Counted from the stretch's first letter, positions 12,968-22,814 are shown. The stretch is 64,000 nucleotides of DNA from Comamonadaceae bacterium (GCA_947454955.1 CANGLW010000013.1:1-64000); one strand, 5' to 3'. Translations and numbers: made by a program. The notes: generated by a model from the sequence alone, not told the origin.

Positions 12968-13112
12968 AAATTCACATGACGAAATAAAAAGCTAGGGTTT
13001 GCACGGTGTTTGTCAGCTGTGGATAAGTTTCGCGTAAGAACGAGGTCAGTGCACTCCCCAACAATGTCTCCACCCTCCCTGTCGGAGGTTTATCTTGAAT
13101 GGAGACAAACAC

Positions 13113-14873
13113 ATGGCAAACGCCGCACCCCGTCCGATGTCGGCCGAAGAGAAGAAAGTGATCTTCGCTTCGTCCCTCGGCACTGTTTTTGAGTGGTACG
13201 ACTTCTACCTGTACGGTTCTTTGGCAGCCATCATTGCCAAGCAATTCTTCGGCGGTTTGGATGAAGGCTCGGCCTTCATTTTCGCGCTCTTGGCCTTCGC
13301 TGCCGGCTTCATCGTTCGCCCCTTCGGCGCGATTTTCTTCGGCCGCTTGGGTGACATGATCGGTCGTAAATACACCTTCCTGGTGACGATCCTGATCATG
13401 GGTCTGTCGACCTTCATCGTGGGTGTGTTGCCGACCTACGCCACCATTGGCGTGGCCGCTCCGGTGATCCTGATTGCCCTGCGTTTGCTCCAAGGCTTGG
13501 CCTTGGGTGGTGAGTACGGTGGTGCTGCCACCTACGTGGCTGAACACGCGCCGCACGGCAAGCGTGGTGCCTACACCGCTTGGATTCAGACCACCGCGAC
13601 TTTGGGCTTGTTCCTGAGCTTGATGGTGATTCTGGGTACACGTACCGCGATTGGCGAAGAAGCTTTTGCCGATTGGGGCTGGCGCGTGCCGTTCATCGTG
13701 TCGATTCTGCTCTTGGGTATTTCGGTTTACATCCGTTTGTCCATGAACGAGTCGCCTGCCTTCCAGAAAATGAAGGCTGAAGGCAAGACCTCCAAAGCAC
13801 CTTTGGCTGAATCTTTCGGCCAGTGGAAAAACCTCAAGATCGTGATCTTGGCCCTGATCGGTTTGACCGCTGGTCAAGCTGTGGTGTGGTACTCCGGCCA
13901 GTTCTATGCCTTGTTCTTCTTGACCCAGGCTTTGAAAGTGGACGGCGCAACCGCCAACATCATGGTCGCGATTTCGTTGATCATCGGCACCCCGTTCTTC
14001 ATCGTGTTCGGCACCTTGTCTGACAAGATTGGCCGCAAGCCCATCATCTTGGCTGGTTGCTTGTTGGCTGCGCTGACTTACTTCCCGGTGTTCGAAGCCC
14101 TGACCAAAGCGGCCAACCCTGACTTGCATGTCGCTCAGCAAGCTTCCAAAGTTGTGGTGACCGCTGACCCAGCCGAGTGCTCGTTCCAGTTCAACCCCAC
14201 CGGCACCAAGAAGTTCACCTCGTCTTGCGACATCGCCAAGCAACGTCTGGCCTCGGCCTCTGTGAGCTACAGCAATGAAGTTGCACCTGCTGGCACGCCT
14301 GCCACCATCAAGGTCGGTGAGACCGTGGTGAAGGTGAAGTACAGCCCTGAAGACATCGCTGAAGCCAAAGGCAAAGCCGAAGAGAAACTGGCTGCTTTGA
14401 ACGCTGCTGAGCCCAAAGACGCCAAGGCCATCGAAGCTGCCACCAAGTCTGTCAAAGACCTGAGCAACGAGAAAACCGCTGGCGCCACCTTGCTGGCTGG
14501 CAACCTGGGCGCTGCTTTGAAAGCCGCCAACTACCCTGCCAAAGCTGACATGGCCAAGTTCGACAAGGTCAAGGTCATCATCATCTTGACCTACCTGGTC
14601 TTGCTGGTGACCATGGTGTACGGCCCGATCGCGGCCATGCTGGTGGAAATGTTCCCCACCCGCATCCGTTACACCTCCATGTCCTTGCCTTACCACATCG
14701 GTAACGGCTGGTTCGGCGGCTTGCTGCCCACCACCGCCTTCGCGATCGTGGCGCAAACCGGTAACATGTACAACGGCTTGTGGTATCCAATCATCATCGC
14801 GGCTGCGACCGTGGTGATTGGTGGCTTGTTCATCAAGGAAACCAAAGACGTGGACATTTTCGCTGGCGATTGA
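13113..14873 (+). CDS. MFS transporter, metabolite:H+ symporter (MHS) type, with large extra loop
   Basis: GTVFEWYDFYLYGSLAAIIAKQFF, RPFGAIFFGRLGDMIGRKY, LSDKIGRKP MFS motifs; hydrophobic helices throughout; about 150-residue hydrophilic insertion. Confidence 0.9.
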   Translation: MANAAPRPMSAEEKKVIFASSLGTVFEWYDFYLYGSLAAIIAKQFFGGLDEGSAFIFALLAFAAGFIVRPFGAIFFGRLGDMIGRKYTFLVTILIMGLSTFIVGVLPTYATIGVAAPVILIALRLLQGLALGGEYGGAATYVAEHAPHGKRGAYTAWIQTTATLGLFLSLMVILGTRTAIGEEAFADWGWRVPFIVSILLLGISVYIRLSMNESPAFQKMKAEGKTSKAPLAESFGQWKNLKIVILALIGLTAGQAVVWYSGQFYALFFLTQALKVDGATANIMVAISLIIGTPFFIVFGTLSDKIGRKPIILAGCLLAALTYFPVFEALTKAANPDLHVAQQASKVVVTADPAECSFQFNPTGTKKFTSSCDIAKQRLASASVSYSNEVAPAGTPATIKVGETVVKVKYSPEDIAEAKGKAEEKLAALNAAEPKDAKAIEAATKSVKDLSNEKTAGATLLAGNLGAALKAANYPAKADMAKFDKVKVIIILTYLVLLVTMVYGPIAAMLVEMFPTRIRYTSMSLPYHIGNGWFGGLLPTTAFAIVAQTGNMYNGLWYPIIIAAATVVIGGLFIKETKDVDIFAGD

Positions 14874-14923
14874 TGCGCTGGTGATCACGTGCCTGTGCGG
14901 GGCTTGCTCCGCCAGGCTCAACA

Positions 14924-14949
14924 GGCCCTCAGCTTGAGGGCCTTTTTTT
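14924..14949 (+). terminator. Rho-independent terminator
   Basis: GGCCCTCA-gct-TGAGGGCC perfect 8-bp stem followed by T7. Confidence 0.88.
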
Positions 14950-14963
14950 CTAGGAGAGTGAAG

Positions 14964-15185
14964 ATGTGGAAGATCATTGTGGGCTTTGTCTTGTTTGCAG
15001 CCCTGGCCCTGTTTGTGATCATGAAGGGTGGCGACAGCCTGGACATGACTGGCGAAAAACATGGTTCTGAGGCGGTGCACGCCCCCGAGCCAGCCAAGCC
15101 AGCAGAAGCGGCACCCGCAGCACCTGCAGCCCCTGCTGCAGACGCCAAGCCTGCTGACGCACCAGCCGCACCTGCGGCCAAGTGA
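14964..15185 (+). CDS. Small single-pass membrane protein with Ala/Pro-rich tail
   Basis: ATG at 14964 (in frame with ORF 14889..15185), RBS-like aggagag upstream, N-terminal TM segment IIVGFVLFAALALFVIM, tail rich in APAA/KPAD. Confidence 0.65.
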   Translation: MWKIIVGFVLFAALALFVIMKGGDSLDMTGEKHGSEAVHAPEPAKPAEAAPAAPAAPAADAKPADAPAAPAAK

Positions 15186-15230
15186 TCTTCAAGCGCCCTT
15201 TTTCGGGGTGCTTGAACTTGGATCAAGACC

Positions 15231-15255
15231 AGGGTCATCTCGATGACCCTTTTTT
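15231..15255 (+). terminator. Rho-independent terminator
   Basis: AGGGTCAT-ctcg-ATGACCCT perfect stem followed by a T tract. Confidence 0.87.
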
Positions 15256-15269
15256 CATGGGTGCCCCGC

Positions 15270-15285
15270 ACATTCCCTAGAATGT
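15270..15285. promoter_or_regulatory. Inverted repeat ACATTC-CCTA-GAATGT overlapping a -10-like TAGAAT, upstream of the tandem uvrA
   Basis: Read directly from sequence; 28 bp upstream of the ATG. Confidence 0.45.
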
Positions 15286-15313
15286 TTGGCTTGCATTTAA
15301 AGGCCAGACTGTC

Positions 15314-18300
15314 ATGCCCCAAGGGATCATCCGCATACGCGGCGCGCGCCAGAACAACCTCAAAAACATCGACCTGGACATCCGCACCGGCGAGTTGACG
15401 GTGGTGACCGGCCCCAGTGGCTCGGGCAAATCCAGCCTGGTGTTTGACACCCTCTACGCTGAGGGGCAGCGGCGTTATGTAGAGACTTTCTCTGCATACG
15501 CGCGCCAGTTTCTGGACCGCATGGACAAGCCAGCGGTCGACAAGGTCGAAGGGGTGCCCCCGGCGATTGCCATCGACCAGACCAACCCGGTGCGCTCCTC
15601 ACGTTCCACCGTGGGCACGATGACCGAACTCAACGACCACCTGAAGTTGTTGTTCGCGCGTGCGGCGCAACTTTTTGACCAACAAACCGCCCGTCCCGTG
15701 CGGCATGACAATGCCGATACGATTTATGACACCTTGAAAGACCGGGTGCAGGCCTTGGCTGTTGAGCCGCGTTTGGTCTTCACCTTCCCTGTTGAGCTGC
15801 CTGCCACCGCCAGTGCCGAAGAGGTGCAGCAGTGGTTGTCGGTCAGTGGCTTCACCCGTGTGCAAGCCGAGCGCGAGGTGGCCACTGTCACCGGGCCGCG
15901 CAAGTTGCTCGATGTGGTGGCCGATCGATTTCGCTTGAGCAACACCGAGCGCGCGCGGGTGGTCGAGGCCATCGAGGTCGCGCTCAAACGCGGTGGGCGA
16001 CTGGCGGTCTATGTGCTGGGCGAAGAAGGCACCGAGCCTGAGGTGTGGAAGTTCTCCACCGGCTTGCATTGCCCCGAGAGCGAGCAGCGTTACAGCGACC
16101 CCTTGCCCTCCATGTTCTCTTTCAATTCCGCGGTCGGTGCCTGCCCGGTGTGCCGAGGCTTCGGGCGGGTGATTGGGGTGGACTACGGCCTGGTGATTCC
16201 AGACAACAAACTCACCCTGCGCAACGGGGCGATCAAGACGATCCAAACCCCGGCTTGGCAAGAGTGCCAGGACGACCTGATGCGCCATGCCGAAACCGCA
16301 GGCATTCCGCGCGACACCCCTTGGTACAAACTCACGCCCGAGCAACAGGGCTGGGTCATCAACGGTTCACCGAATTGGAACGGCAAGTGGAACCAGCAGT
16401 GGTACGGCATCAAACGTTTTTTTGAGTACCTGGAGACCAAGTCTTACAAGATGCACATCCGTGTGCTGCTCTCCAAGTACCGCAGCTACACACCGTGCGA
16501 GACCTGTGCCGGTGCGCGCTTGAAAACCGAGAGCCTGTTGTGGCGCATCGGCAGCCAAGCTGATGCCGATGCGGTGCTCACACCGGCCAAGCGTTTCATG
16601 CCTGCAGGCGTGGGCTGGAGCCGACCGCAACTCGAGGCTTTGCCCGGTTTGTGCTTGCATGACTTGATGCTCATGCCGATTGACAAACTGCGCGCGTTTT
16701 TTGACCGCGTGCAAGCGAATGCGGCGCAGTCGGGCCACCAGGCTGGTGAGTTGCAGGCCTTGAAATTGTTGTTTGAAGAAATCACCCACCGTCTGCGCTA
16801 TTTGTGCGATGTGGGCATCGGTTACCTCACGCTCGACCGTCAAAGCCGCACGCTCAGTGGCGGTGAGGTGCAGCGCATCAACCTCACCACGGCTTTGGGC
16901 ACCTCGCTGGTCAACACCTTGTTTGTGTTGGACGAGCCCAGCATTGGCCTGCACCCGCGTGACATGCACCGCATCATCGAGGCCATGCAGCGCCTGCGCG
17001 ATGCAGGCAACACCTTGGTGGTGGTGGAGCATGACCCCGCGGTCATGCTGGCTGCTGACCGCATGATCGACATGGGCCCCGGGCCTGGCGAGCGTGGTGG
17101 CGAGATTGTGTTTGACGGCGCCACCGAAGACCTGCGTGCGGCCGACACCTTGACCGGCGCCTACCTGGGCTCACGCAAGCAAGTGGGAGCTGGCTTCAAA
17201 CGGGTGGTGGCTGCCAACACGCCGCGCCTGATTTTGGAGGGCGTGACCGAGCACAACCTCAAACACGTGAGTGTGGAGATTCCCCTGCAGCGCCTGGTGT
17301 GTGTGACGGGTGTGTCGGGTTCGGGCAAGTCCACCTTGATTCAAGACGTGCTGGCCCCGGCCTTGCTGCGTCACTTTGGCAAAGCCACCGAAACCCCGGG
17401 TGCGCATGAGCGCTTGCTGGGCGCCGAGCAATTGGGCGAGGTGGTGTTTGTCGACCAATCACCGATTGGTAAAACCGCGCGCTCCAACCCGGTGAGCTAT
17501 GTGGGGGCGTGGGACGCGATGCGCGAAATTTTCGCCACCGCCACCCTGGCCCAGCAGCGCGGTTACACCACCGCCAAGTTCAGCGCCAACACCGGTGATG
17601 GCCGTTGCCCGACCTGCGGTGGCTCGGGCTTTGAGCATGTGGAAATGCAGTTCTTGAGCGATGTGTATTTGCGTTGCCCCGACTGCAATGGCCAACGCTT
17701 CCGCCCGGAAATTCTGGAGGTGAAGATCGAACGTGGTGGCCGGTTTTTGAACGTGTCGGATGTGTTGGAACTCACCGTCAGCGAAGCCGCTGCCTTGTTC
17801 GCCAACGACCGTGATGTGCTGCGTGCTTTGCAACCGATTGTGGATGTGGGGCTGGACTATGTGCGCCTGGGCCAACCGGTGCCCACGCTCTCAGGCGGTG
17901 AGGCCCAGCGTTTGAAGTTGGCCGGCTACTTGGCCGATGCTGCCAAGAGCAGCGCCTCGAGCCGACAAACCCTGGCCCGCAAAGGCACTTTGTTTTTGTT
18001 TGACGAGCCCACCACTGGTTTGCACTTTGATGACATCGCCAAGCTCATGCGGGCCATGCGAAAATTGCTGGATGCCGGTCATTCGCTTTTGGTGATTGAG
18101 CACAACCTGGACGTGATGCGCGCCAGCGACTGGCTGATTGACCTGGGGCCTGAAGGCGGCGAAGCGGGCGGGCAGATCGTGGCCCAAGGCACTCCCGAAG
18201 ACTTGCTGCTGCATGCCACCTCGCACACCGCCAAGGCCTTGCGCGATTACGCCGCGAGCATGGGTGTGGTGCATGAGGTGGCCGAGCCTGCTGCGAAATA

Positions 18301-21142
18301 TCTGGCTTTGTCTGCGATGGATCAGGGCCGTTTTTCAGCAGACGCCGGGGCTACGCCGGGCTCCTCATACGCTGGCGCCGACTCGATTCGCATCGTTAAC
18401 GCCAAAGAGCACAACCTCAAAGGTTTGAGCGTGGACATTCCGCGCGGCAAATTCAACGTCATCACCGGTGTGTCGGGCTCAGGCAAATCCACGCTGGCGT
18501 TTGACATTCTGTTCAACGAAGGTCAGCGCCGTTACCTCGAGAGCTTGAATGCGTACGCCCGCAGCATCGTGCAACCTGCGGGTCGGCCTGAGGTGGATGC
18601 GGTGTATGGCATTCCGCCCACGGTGGCGATTGAGCAGCGCCTCTCGCGCGGTGGGCGTAAATCAACCGTGGGCACGACCACCGAGGTGTGGCACTTTTTG
18701 CGGCTCTTGTATGTGAAGCTGGGCACCCAGCATTGCATCCACGACGGTGCCGCGGTGGCACCGCAAACACCGCAAAGCATTGCTGCGCAGTTGATGAAGC
18801 AGTTCAAGGGCCAGCACATTGGCTTGCTGGCACCCTTGGTGCTCAACCGCAAAGGGGTCTACACCGAGCTGGCAGATTGGGCGCGCCCGCGTGGCTACAC
18901 CCATTTGCGGGTGGATGGGAATTTCTTGCCCACCTCGGGCTTTCCGCGCATCGACCGTTTCAAAGAGCACACCATCGAGCTGCCCGTGTTGAGCTTGGAT
19001 GTCACACCTGAGAACGAACAAGCGCTGCGTGACGGCCTGGCCACCGCGCTCGAACATGGCAAGGGTGTGTTGCATGTGCTCAGCCACATGGACGGCATTG
19101 AACGCGCGCTGGCCGCGGGCGAGTCGACCGAGGCCCTGGGCTCGCTGCAGGTGTATTCCACGCTGCGGGCCTGCCCGGTGTGTGCCACCTCTTACAACGA
19201 GCTTGACCCGCGTTTGTTCTCTTACAACAGCAAACACGGCTGGTGCCCTGACTGCGTGGGCACCGGTGTGAAGCTCAGCAAAGAGCAACGCAAAGCGCTG
19301 GACGATTCGGTGCGAGATGACAAGGACCGCGGGCGCGAGCAAACCTTTGCCGAGCCCGAGGTGGAAGACCTCACCGACACCGTGTGCCCGACCTGTGAAG
19401 GCACGCGTTTGAATGCCACAGCGCGGGCTGTGACCTTTGCGGGCGTGGGCATCACCGAGTTGGCGCGCTTGAGCGTGGACGACATCAGCACCTGGACGCA
19501 CACCCTGGATGCCCAGCGTTTGAGCCAGCGCGAGATGGACATTGCACGCGACCTGATTCCGGAAATCAAGGCGCGTTTGAGTTTTCTGCAAGACGTGGGG
19601 TTGGGCTACCTGACCCTGGACCGCGGTGCGCCCACGCTCTCAGGCGGTGAGGCGCAGCGCATCCGTTTGGCCGCACAACTGGGCAGTAATTTGCAGGGCG
19701 TGTGCTATGTGCTGGACGAACCCACGATTGGTTTACATGCGCGTGACAACCGCATTTTGTTGCGTGCGTTGCAAACCTTGAGCGACAAAGGCAACACCCT
19801 GGTGGTGGTGGAGCACGATGAAGACACCATCCGCCATGCGGACCACATCATCGACATCGGGCCAAGTGCTGGCAAGCGTGGCGGGCGTTTGGTGGCGCAG
19901 GGGTCGGTGGCCGATGTGCAGGCCGCTGCCGATTCGCAAACCGGGCATTATTTGTTGCACGCCATTCGCCACCCTTTGAGTCCGCGGCGCGACATCCAGG
20001 CAAGCAACGCCAAAGCAGACACAGACATTCACGAGTGGCTCACCGTGCACAACGCCAAATTGCACAACCTGGCCGATGTGACTGCGCAGGTGCCGCTCAA
20101 GCGATTGGTGGCCATCACCGGTGTGTCGGGTTCTGGCAAATCCACCTTGGCGCGCGATGTGTTGCTGAGCAATGTGGCCATGGCTGTGGCCAAGCGCAGC
20201 ACCAAGGCCGGGCGTGACGCGCTGGCCGCTGGTGAGCTCTTGCCCTGGACGGGTTGCAGCCACATCAGTGGGTTCGATACCATCGACCGGGTGCTTGAAG
20301 TGGACCAAACGCCGATTGGTAAAACGCCGCGTTCATGCCCGGCCACCTACATCGGTTTTTGGGACACCATCCGCAAGCTGTTTGCCGAGACCCTGGAGGC
20401 CAAGGCGCGCGGTTATGCAGCAGGGCGCTTCAGCTTCAACACCGGCGAAGGGCGTTGCCCCAGCTGTGAAGGGCAGGGCGTGCGCACCATCGAGATGAGC
20501 TTTTTGCCCGATGTGAAAGTGCCTTGCGAGGCGTGCCACGGCGCACGCTTCAACCCAGAAACTCTGGCGGTGACCTGGCGTGGCAAAAGCATTGGCGAGG
20601 TGCTGCAGATGGAAGTGGACGAGGCAGTGACCTTCTTCGCCTCCATGCCCAACATCAGCCACCCCTTGCAGTTGCTCAAAGACGTGGGGCTGGGTTACCT
20701 GACCTTGGGTCAACCCTCACCCACGCTCAGCGGTGGCGAGGCGCAGCGCATCAAGCTGGTGACTGAACTCTCCAAAGTACGTGACGATGTGACCAAGCGC
20801 GGCAACAAAGCGCCGCACACCCTCTATGTGCTCGATGAACCCACGGTGGGCTTGCACATGGCCGATGTGGAAAAGCTCATCCATGTGCTGCACCGCTTGG
20901 TCAACGGCGGGCACAGCGTGGTGGTGATTGAGCACGACCTCGATGTGATGGCTGAAGCCGATTGGGTGATAGACCTGGGGCCAGAAGGCGGCAAAGGTGG
21001 CGGGCACATTGTGGCGGCCACCACGCCCGAAGGCCTGGTCAAGCTGGGCACCCACACCGGCCAAGCCTTGAAGCCTGTGCTGGCCAGAGGTTCATCCAAA
21101 ACATCGATAAAAACGCCTGTGAGCGCCGATAATTCTGACTAA
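15314..21142 (+). CDS. uvrA: Tandem (double-length) excinuclease ABC subunit A
   Basis: 1942 aa; four Walker A motifs (GPSGSGKSSL, GVSGSGKSTL x3), four TLSGGE signatures, multiple CxxC zinc modules, i.e. two UvrA units in one frame. Confidence 0.93.
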   Translation: MPQGIIRIRGARQNNLKNIDLDIRTGELTVVTGPSGSGKSSLVFDTLYAEGQRRYVETFSAYARQFLDRMDKPAVDKVEGVPPAIAIDQTNPVRSSRSTVGTMTELNDHLKLLFARAAQLFDQQTARPVRHDNADTIYDTLKDRVQALAVEPRLVFTFPVELPATASAEEVQQWLSVSGFTRVQAEREVATVTGPRKLLDVVADRFRLSNTERARVVEAIEVALKRGGRLAVYVLGEEGTEPEVWKFSTGLHCPESEQRYSDPLPSMFSFNSAVGACPVCRGFGRVIGVDYGLVIPDNKLTLRNGAIKTIQTPAWQECQDDLMRHAETAGIPRDTPWYKLTPEQQGWVINGSPNWNGKWNQQWYGIKRFFEYLETKSYKMHIRVLLSKYRSYTPCETCAGARLKTESLLWRIGSQADADAVLTPAKRFMPAGVGWSRPQLEALPGLCLHDLMLMPIDKLRAFFDRVQANAAQSGHQAGELQALKLLFEEITHRLRYLCDVGIGYLTLDRQSRTLSGGEVQRINLTTALGTSLVNTLFVLDEPSIGLHPRDMHRIIEAMQRLRDAGNTLVVVEHDPAVMLAADRMIDMGPGPGERGGEIVFDGATEDLRAADTLTGAYLGSRKQVGAGFKRVVAANTPRLILEGVTEHNLKHVSVEIPLQRLVCVTGVSGSGKSTLIQDVLAPALLRHFGKATETPGAHERLLGAEQLGEVVFVDQSPIGKTARSNPVSYVGAWDAMREIFATATLAQQRGYTTAKFSANTGDGRCPTCGGSGFEHVEMQFLSDVYLRCPDCNGQRFRPEILEVKIERGGRFLNVSDVLELTVSEAAALFANDRDVLRALQPIVDVGLDYVRLGQPVPTLSGGEAQRLKLAGYLADAAKSSASSRQTLARKGTLFLFDEPTTGLHFDDIAKLMRAMRKLLDAGHSLLVIEHNLDVMRASDWLIDLGPEGGEAGGQIVAQGTPEDLLLHATSHTAKALRDYAASMGVVHEVAEPAAKYLALSAMDQGRFSADAGATPGSSYAGADSIRIVNAKEHNLKGLSVDIPRGKFNVITGVSGSGKSTLAFDILFNEGQRRYLESLNAYARSIVQPAGRPEVDAVYGIPPTVAIEQRLSRGGRKSTVGTTTEVWHFLRLLYVKLGTQHCIHDGAAVAPQTPQSIAAQLMKQFKGQHIGLLAPLVLNRKGVYTELADWARPRGYTHLRVDGNFLPTSGFPRIDRFKEHTIELPVLSLDVTPENEQALRDGLATALEHGKGVLHVLSHMDGIERALAAGESTEALGSLQVYSTLRACPVCATSYNELDPRLFSYNSKHGWCPDCVGTGVKLSKEQRKALDDSVRDDKDRGREQTFAEPEVEDLTDTVCPTCEGTRLNATARAVTFAGVGITELARLSVDDISTWTHTLDAQRLSQREMDIARDLIPEIKARLSFLQDVGLGYLTLDRGAPTLSGGEAQRIRLAAQLGSNLQGVCYVLDEPTIGLHARDNRILLRALQTLSDKGNTLVVVEHDEDTIRHADHIIDIGPSAGKRGGRLVAQGSVADVQAAADSQTGHYLLHAIRHPLSPRRDIQASNAKADTDIHEWLTVHNAKLHNLADVTAQVPLKRLVAITGVSGSGKSTLARDVLLSNVAMAVAKRSTKAGRDALAAGELLPWTGCSHISGFDTIDRVLEVDQTPIGKTPRSCPATYIGFWDTIRKLFAETLEAKARGYAAGRFSFNTGEGRCPSCEGQGVRTIEMSFLPDVKVPCEACHGARFNPETLAVTWRGKSIGEVLQMEVDEAVTFFASMPNISHPLQLLKDVGLGYLTLGQPSPTLSGGEAQRIKLVTELSKVRDDVTKRGNKAPHTLYVLDEPTVGLHMADVEKLIHVLHRLVNGGHSVVVIEHDLDVMAEADWVIDLGPEGGKGGGHIVAATTPEGLVKLGTHTGQALKPVLARGSSKTSIKTPVSADNSD

Positions 21143-21165
21143 GTAGCTATCAATTTTGCAGCTAC
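21143..21165. repeat. AT-rich imperfect palindromic element, copy 2 (GTAGCTATCAATTTTGCAGCTAC)
   Basis: Arms GTAGCT/AGCTAC are exact inverted repeats; spans the uvrA-GST junction. Confidence 0.6.
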
Positions 21166-21791
21166 CTCTGCTCTACACCTACCGGCGCTGTCCTTACGCC
21201 ATGCGCGCGCGCATGGCTTTGCTCATGGCACAACGCCAGGTGTTGGCGCATGAAATTGTGTTGCGCGACAAACCGCCTGCCATGTTGGCGGCGTCGCCCA
21301 AAGGCACGGTGCCGGTGCTGGTCTTGCCTGATGGCCAGGTCATTGATGAGAGCCTGCACATCATGCAGTGGGCCTTGGCGCAAAGCAGCGATCCAGGCTT
21401 GGGCCTGGTTTTGCAAGACCCCCAAGCACGGGCCTGGATCGATCGCAACGACGGCGAATTCAAGGTCCAGCTGGACCGCTACAAATACCCGCAGCGCTTT
21501 GGTGTGACCGACCGTCAAAGCCCGCGCGATGCGGCGGTGGCGGGCCTGTTGCATGACATGAATGCGCTGCTCAAGCGCCAGGCCTACATGGCCGGCCCAT
21601 CCATGAGCCCGCTCGATGTGGCCTTGTTCCCCTTTGTGCGCCAATTCGCCGCGGTGGATGCGGCTTGGTTTTCATCGTTGAACCTGCCTGCGCTGCAAGC
21701 CTGGCTCAAGCACTGCGTGGACAGTGCATGGTTTACCCAGGCCATGGTGAAGTTGCCTGATCAAACGCCGCAGCTTTTCCCGAATCTTTGA
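21156..21791 (+). CDS. Glutathione S-transferase family protein (TTG start)
   Basis: LPLLYTYRRCPYAMRARMALL thioredoxin-fold N-terminus; GTVPVLVLPDGQVIDESLHIMQW. Confidence 0.85.
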   Translation: MQLPLLYTYRRCPYAMRARMALLMAQRQVLAHEIVLRDKPPAMLAASPKGTVPVLVLPDGQVIDESLHIMQWALAQSSDPGLGLVLQDPQARAWIDRNDGEFKVQLDRYKYPQRFGVTDRQSPRDAAVAGLLHDMNALLKRQAYMAGPSMSPLDVALFPFVRQFAAVDAAWFSSLNLPALQAWLKHCVDSAWFTQAMVKLPDQTPQLFPNL

Positions 21792-21851
21792 AGGTCATCG
21801 CCGAGGCCTGCGCAAATCGGTTTATGCTTCTACAAAAAACAGGAGACAACC

Positions 21852-22814
21852 ATGCAACGCCGTCAGGTTTTACAAATGGCTGCGGCCAGTGCTGCCAGCA
21901 CCGCCTTGGCTTCCCAAGCGCAAGCTTTCCCCAATAAGCCGATCAAGCTCATCATCGCGTTTCCCGCGGGTGGGCCGACCGACATCACCATGCGCGCTTT
22001 GGCCGACAATGCCAGCAAGATTTTGGGTCAATCGGTGGTGGTGGAAAACAAGCCGGGTGCGGCGGGCACCTTGCCGGCGCAGACCTTGCAATCCTCAGCG
22101 CCCGATGGTTACACCCTGGCGCAAATTCCCCTGGGCGTGTTCCGTTTGCCCTACACCACCAAGATCAATTGGGACCCGGTCAAAGACATCAGCTACGTCA
22201 TCAACGTCACCGGCTATGCCTTTGGTTTGGTGGTGCCCGCCGATTCACCGCTGCGCACCTGGACGCACTTTGTGGCCTGGGCCAAGGCCAACCCGGGCAA
22301 GTTGAGCTACGGCTCCACCGGCACCATGACCAGCCCGCACTTGACGATGGAGTTGATCGCGCAAAAGCTGGGGCTGGAGTTGCTGCACGTGCCTTACAAA
22401 GGCAGTGCCGACATGATGCAGTCCATCCTGGGTGGCAACATCATGGCTGCGGCCGATTCCACCGGTTTTGCCCCGCACGTGGAGGCCGGCAAGTTGCGGG
22501 TCCTCAACACCTGGGGTGCTGAGCGTTTGGCCAAGTTTCCAGATGCGCCCACCCTCAAAGAGTTGGGGTTGGACTTGGTGCAGAACTCACCCTTTGGCAT
22601 TGGCGCGCCCAAGGGCACACCACCAGCGGTGGTCAAGCGTTTGCACGATGGTTTCAAGCAGGCCATGGAGATGGACAGCTACAAAAACATCCTCAACCGC
22701 TACGACATGGTGCCCATGTACATGAGCACGGCCGGCTACCAGAAGTTCGCGGCCGACACTTTCGAGCGCGAAAAAGCACTGGTGGAAAAACTGGGCCTGG
22801 CCAAGCCGCTGTAA
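21852..22814 (+). CDS. Tripartite tricarboxylate transporter substrate-binding protein (Bug/TctC family)
   Basis: Signal-like N-terminus; FPNKPIKLIIAFPAGGPTDITMRALADNASKILGQSVVVENKPGAAG. Confidence 0.93.
   Translation: MQRRQVLQMAAASAASTALASQAQAFPNKPIKLIIAFPAGGPTDITMRALADNASKILGQSVVVENKPGAAGTLPAQTLQSSAPDGYTLAQIPLGVFRLPYTTKINWDPVKDISYVINVTGYAFGLVVPADSPLRTWTHFVAWAKANPGKLSYGSTGTMTSPHLTMELIAQKLGLELLHVPYKGSADMMQSILGGNIMAAADSTGFAPHVEAGKLRVLNTWGAERLAKFPDAPTLKELGLDLVQNSPFGIGAPKGTPPAVVKRLHDGFKQAMEMDSYKNILNRYDMVPMYMSTAGYQKFAADTFEREKALVEKLGLAKPL

Noticed and set aside
12972-15080. 702-aa minus-strand ORF antisense to the MHS transporter
   Set aside because: His/Gln/Gly-rich low-information translation mirrored from the strongly supported + strand CDS; typical GC-rich shadow ORF
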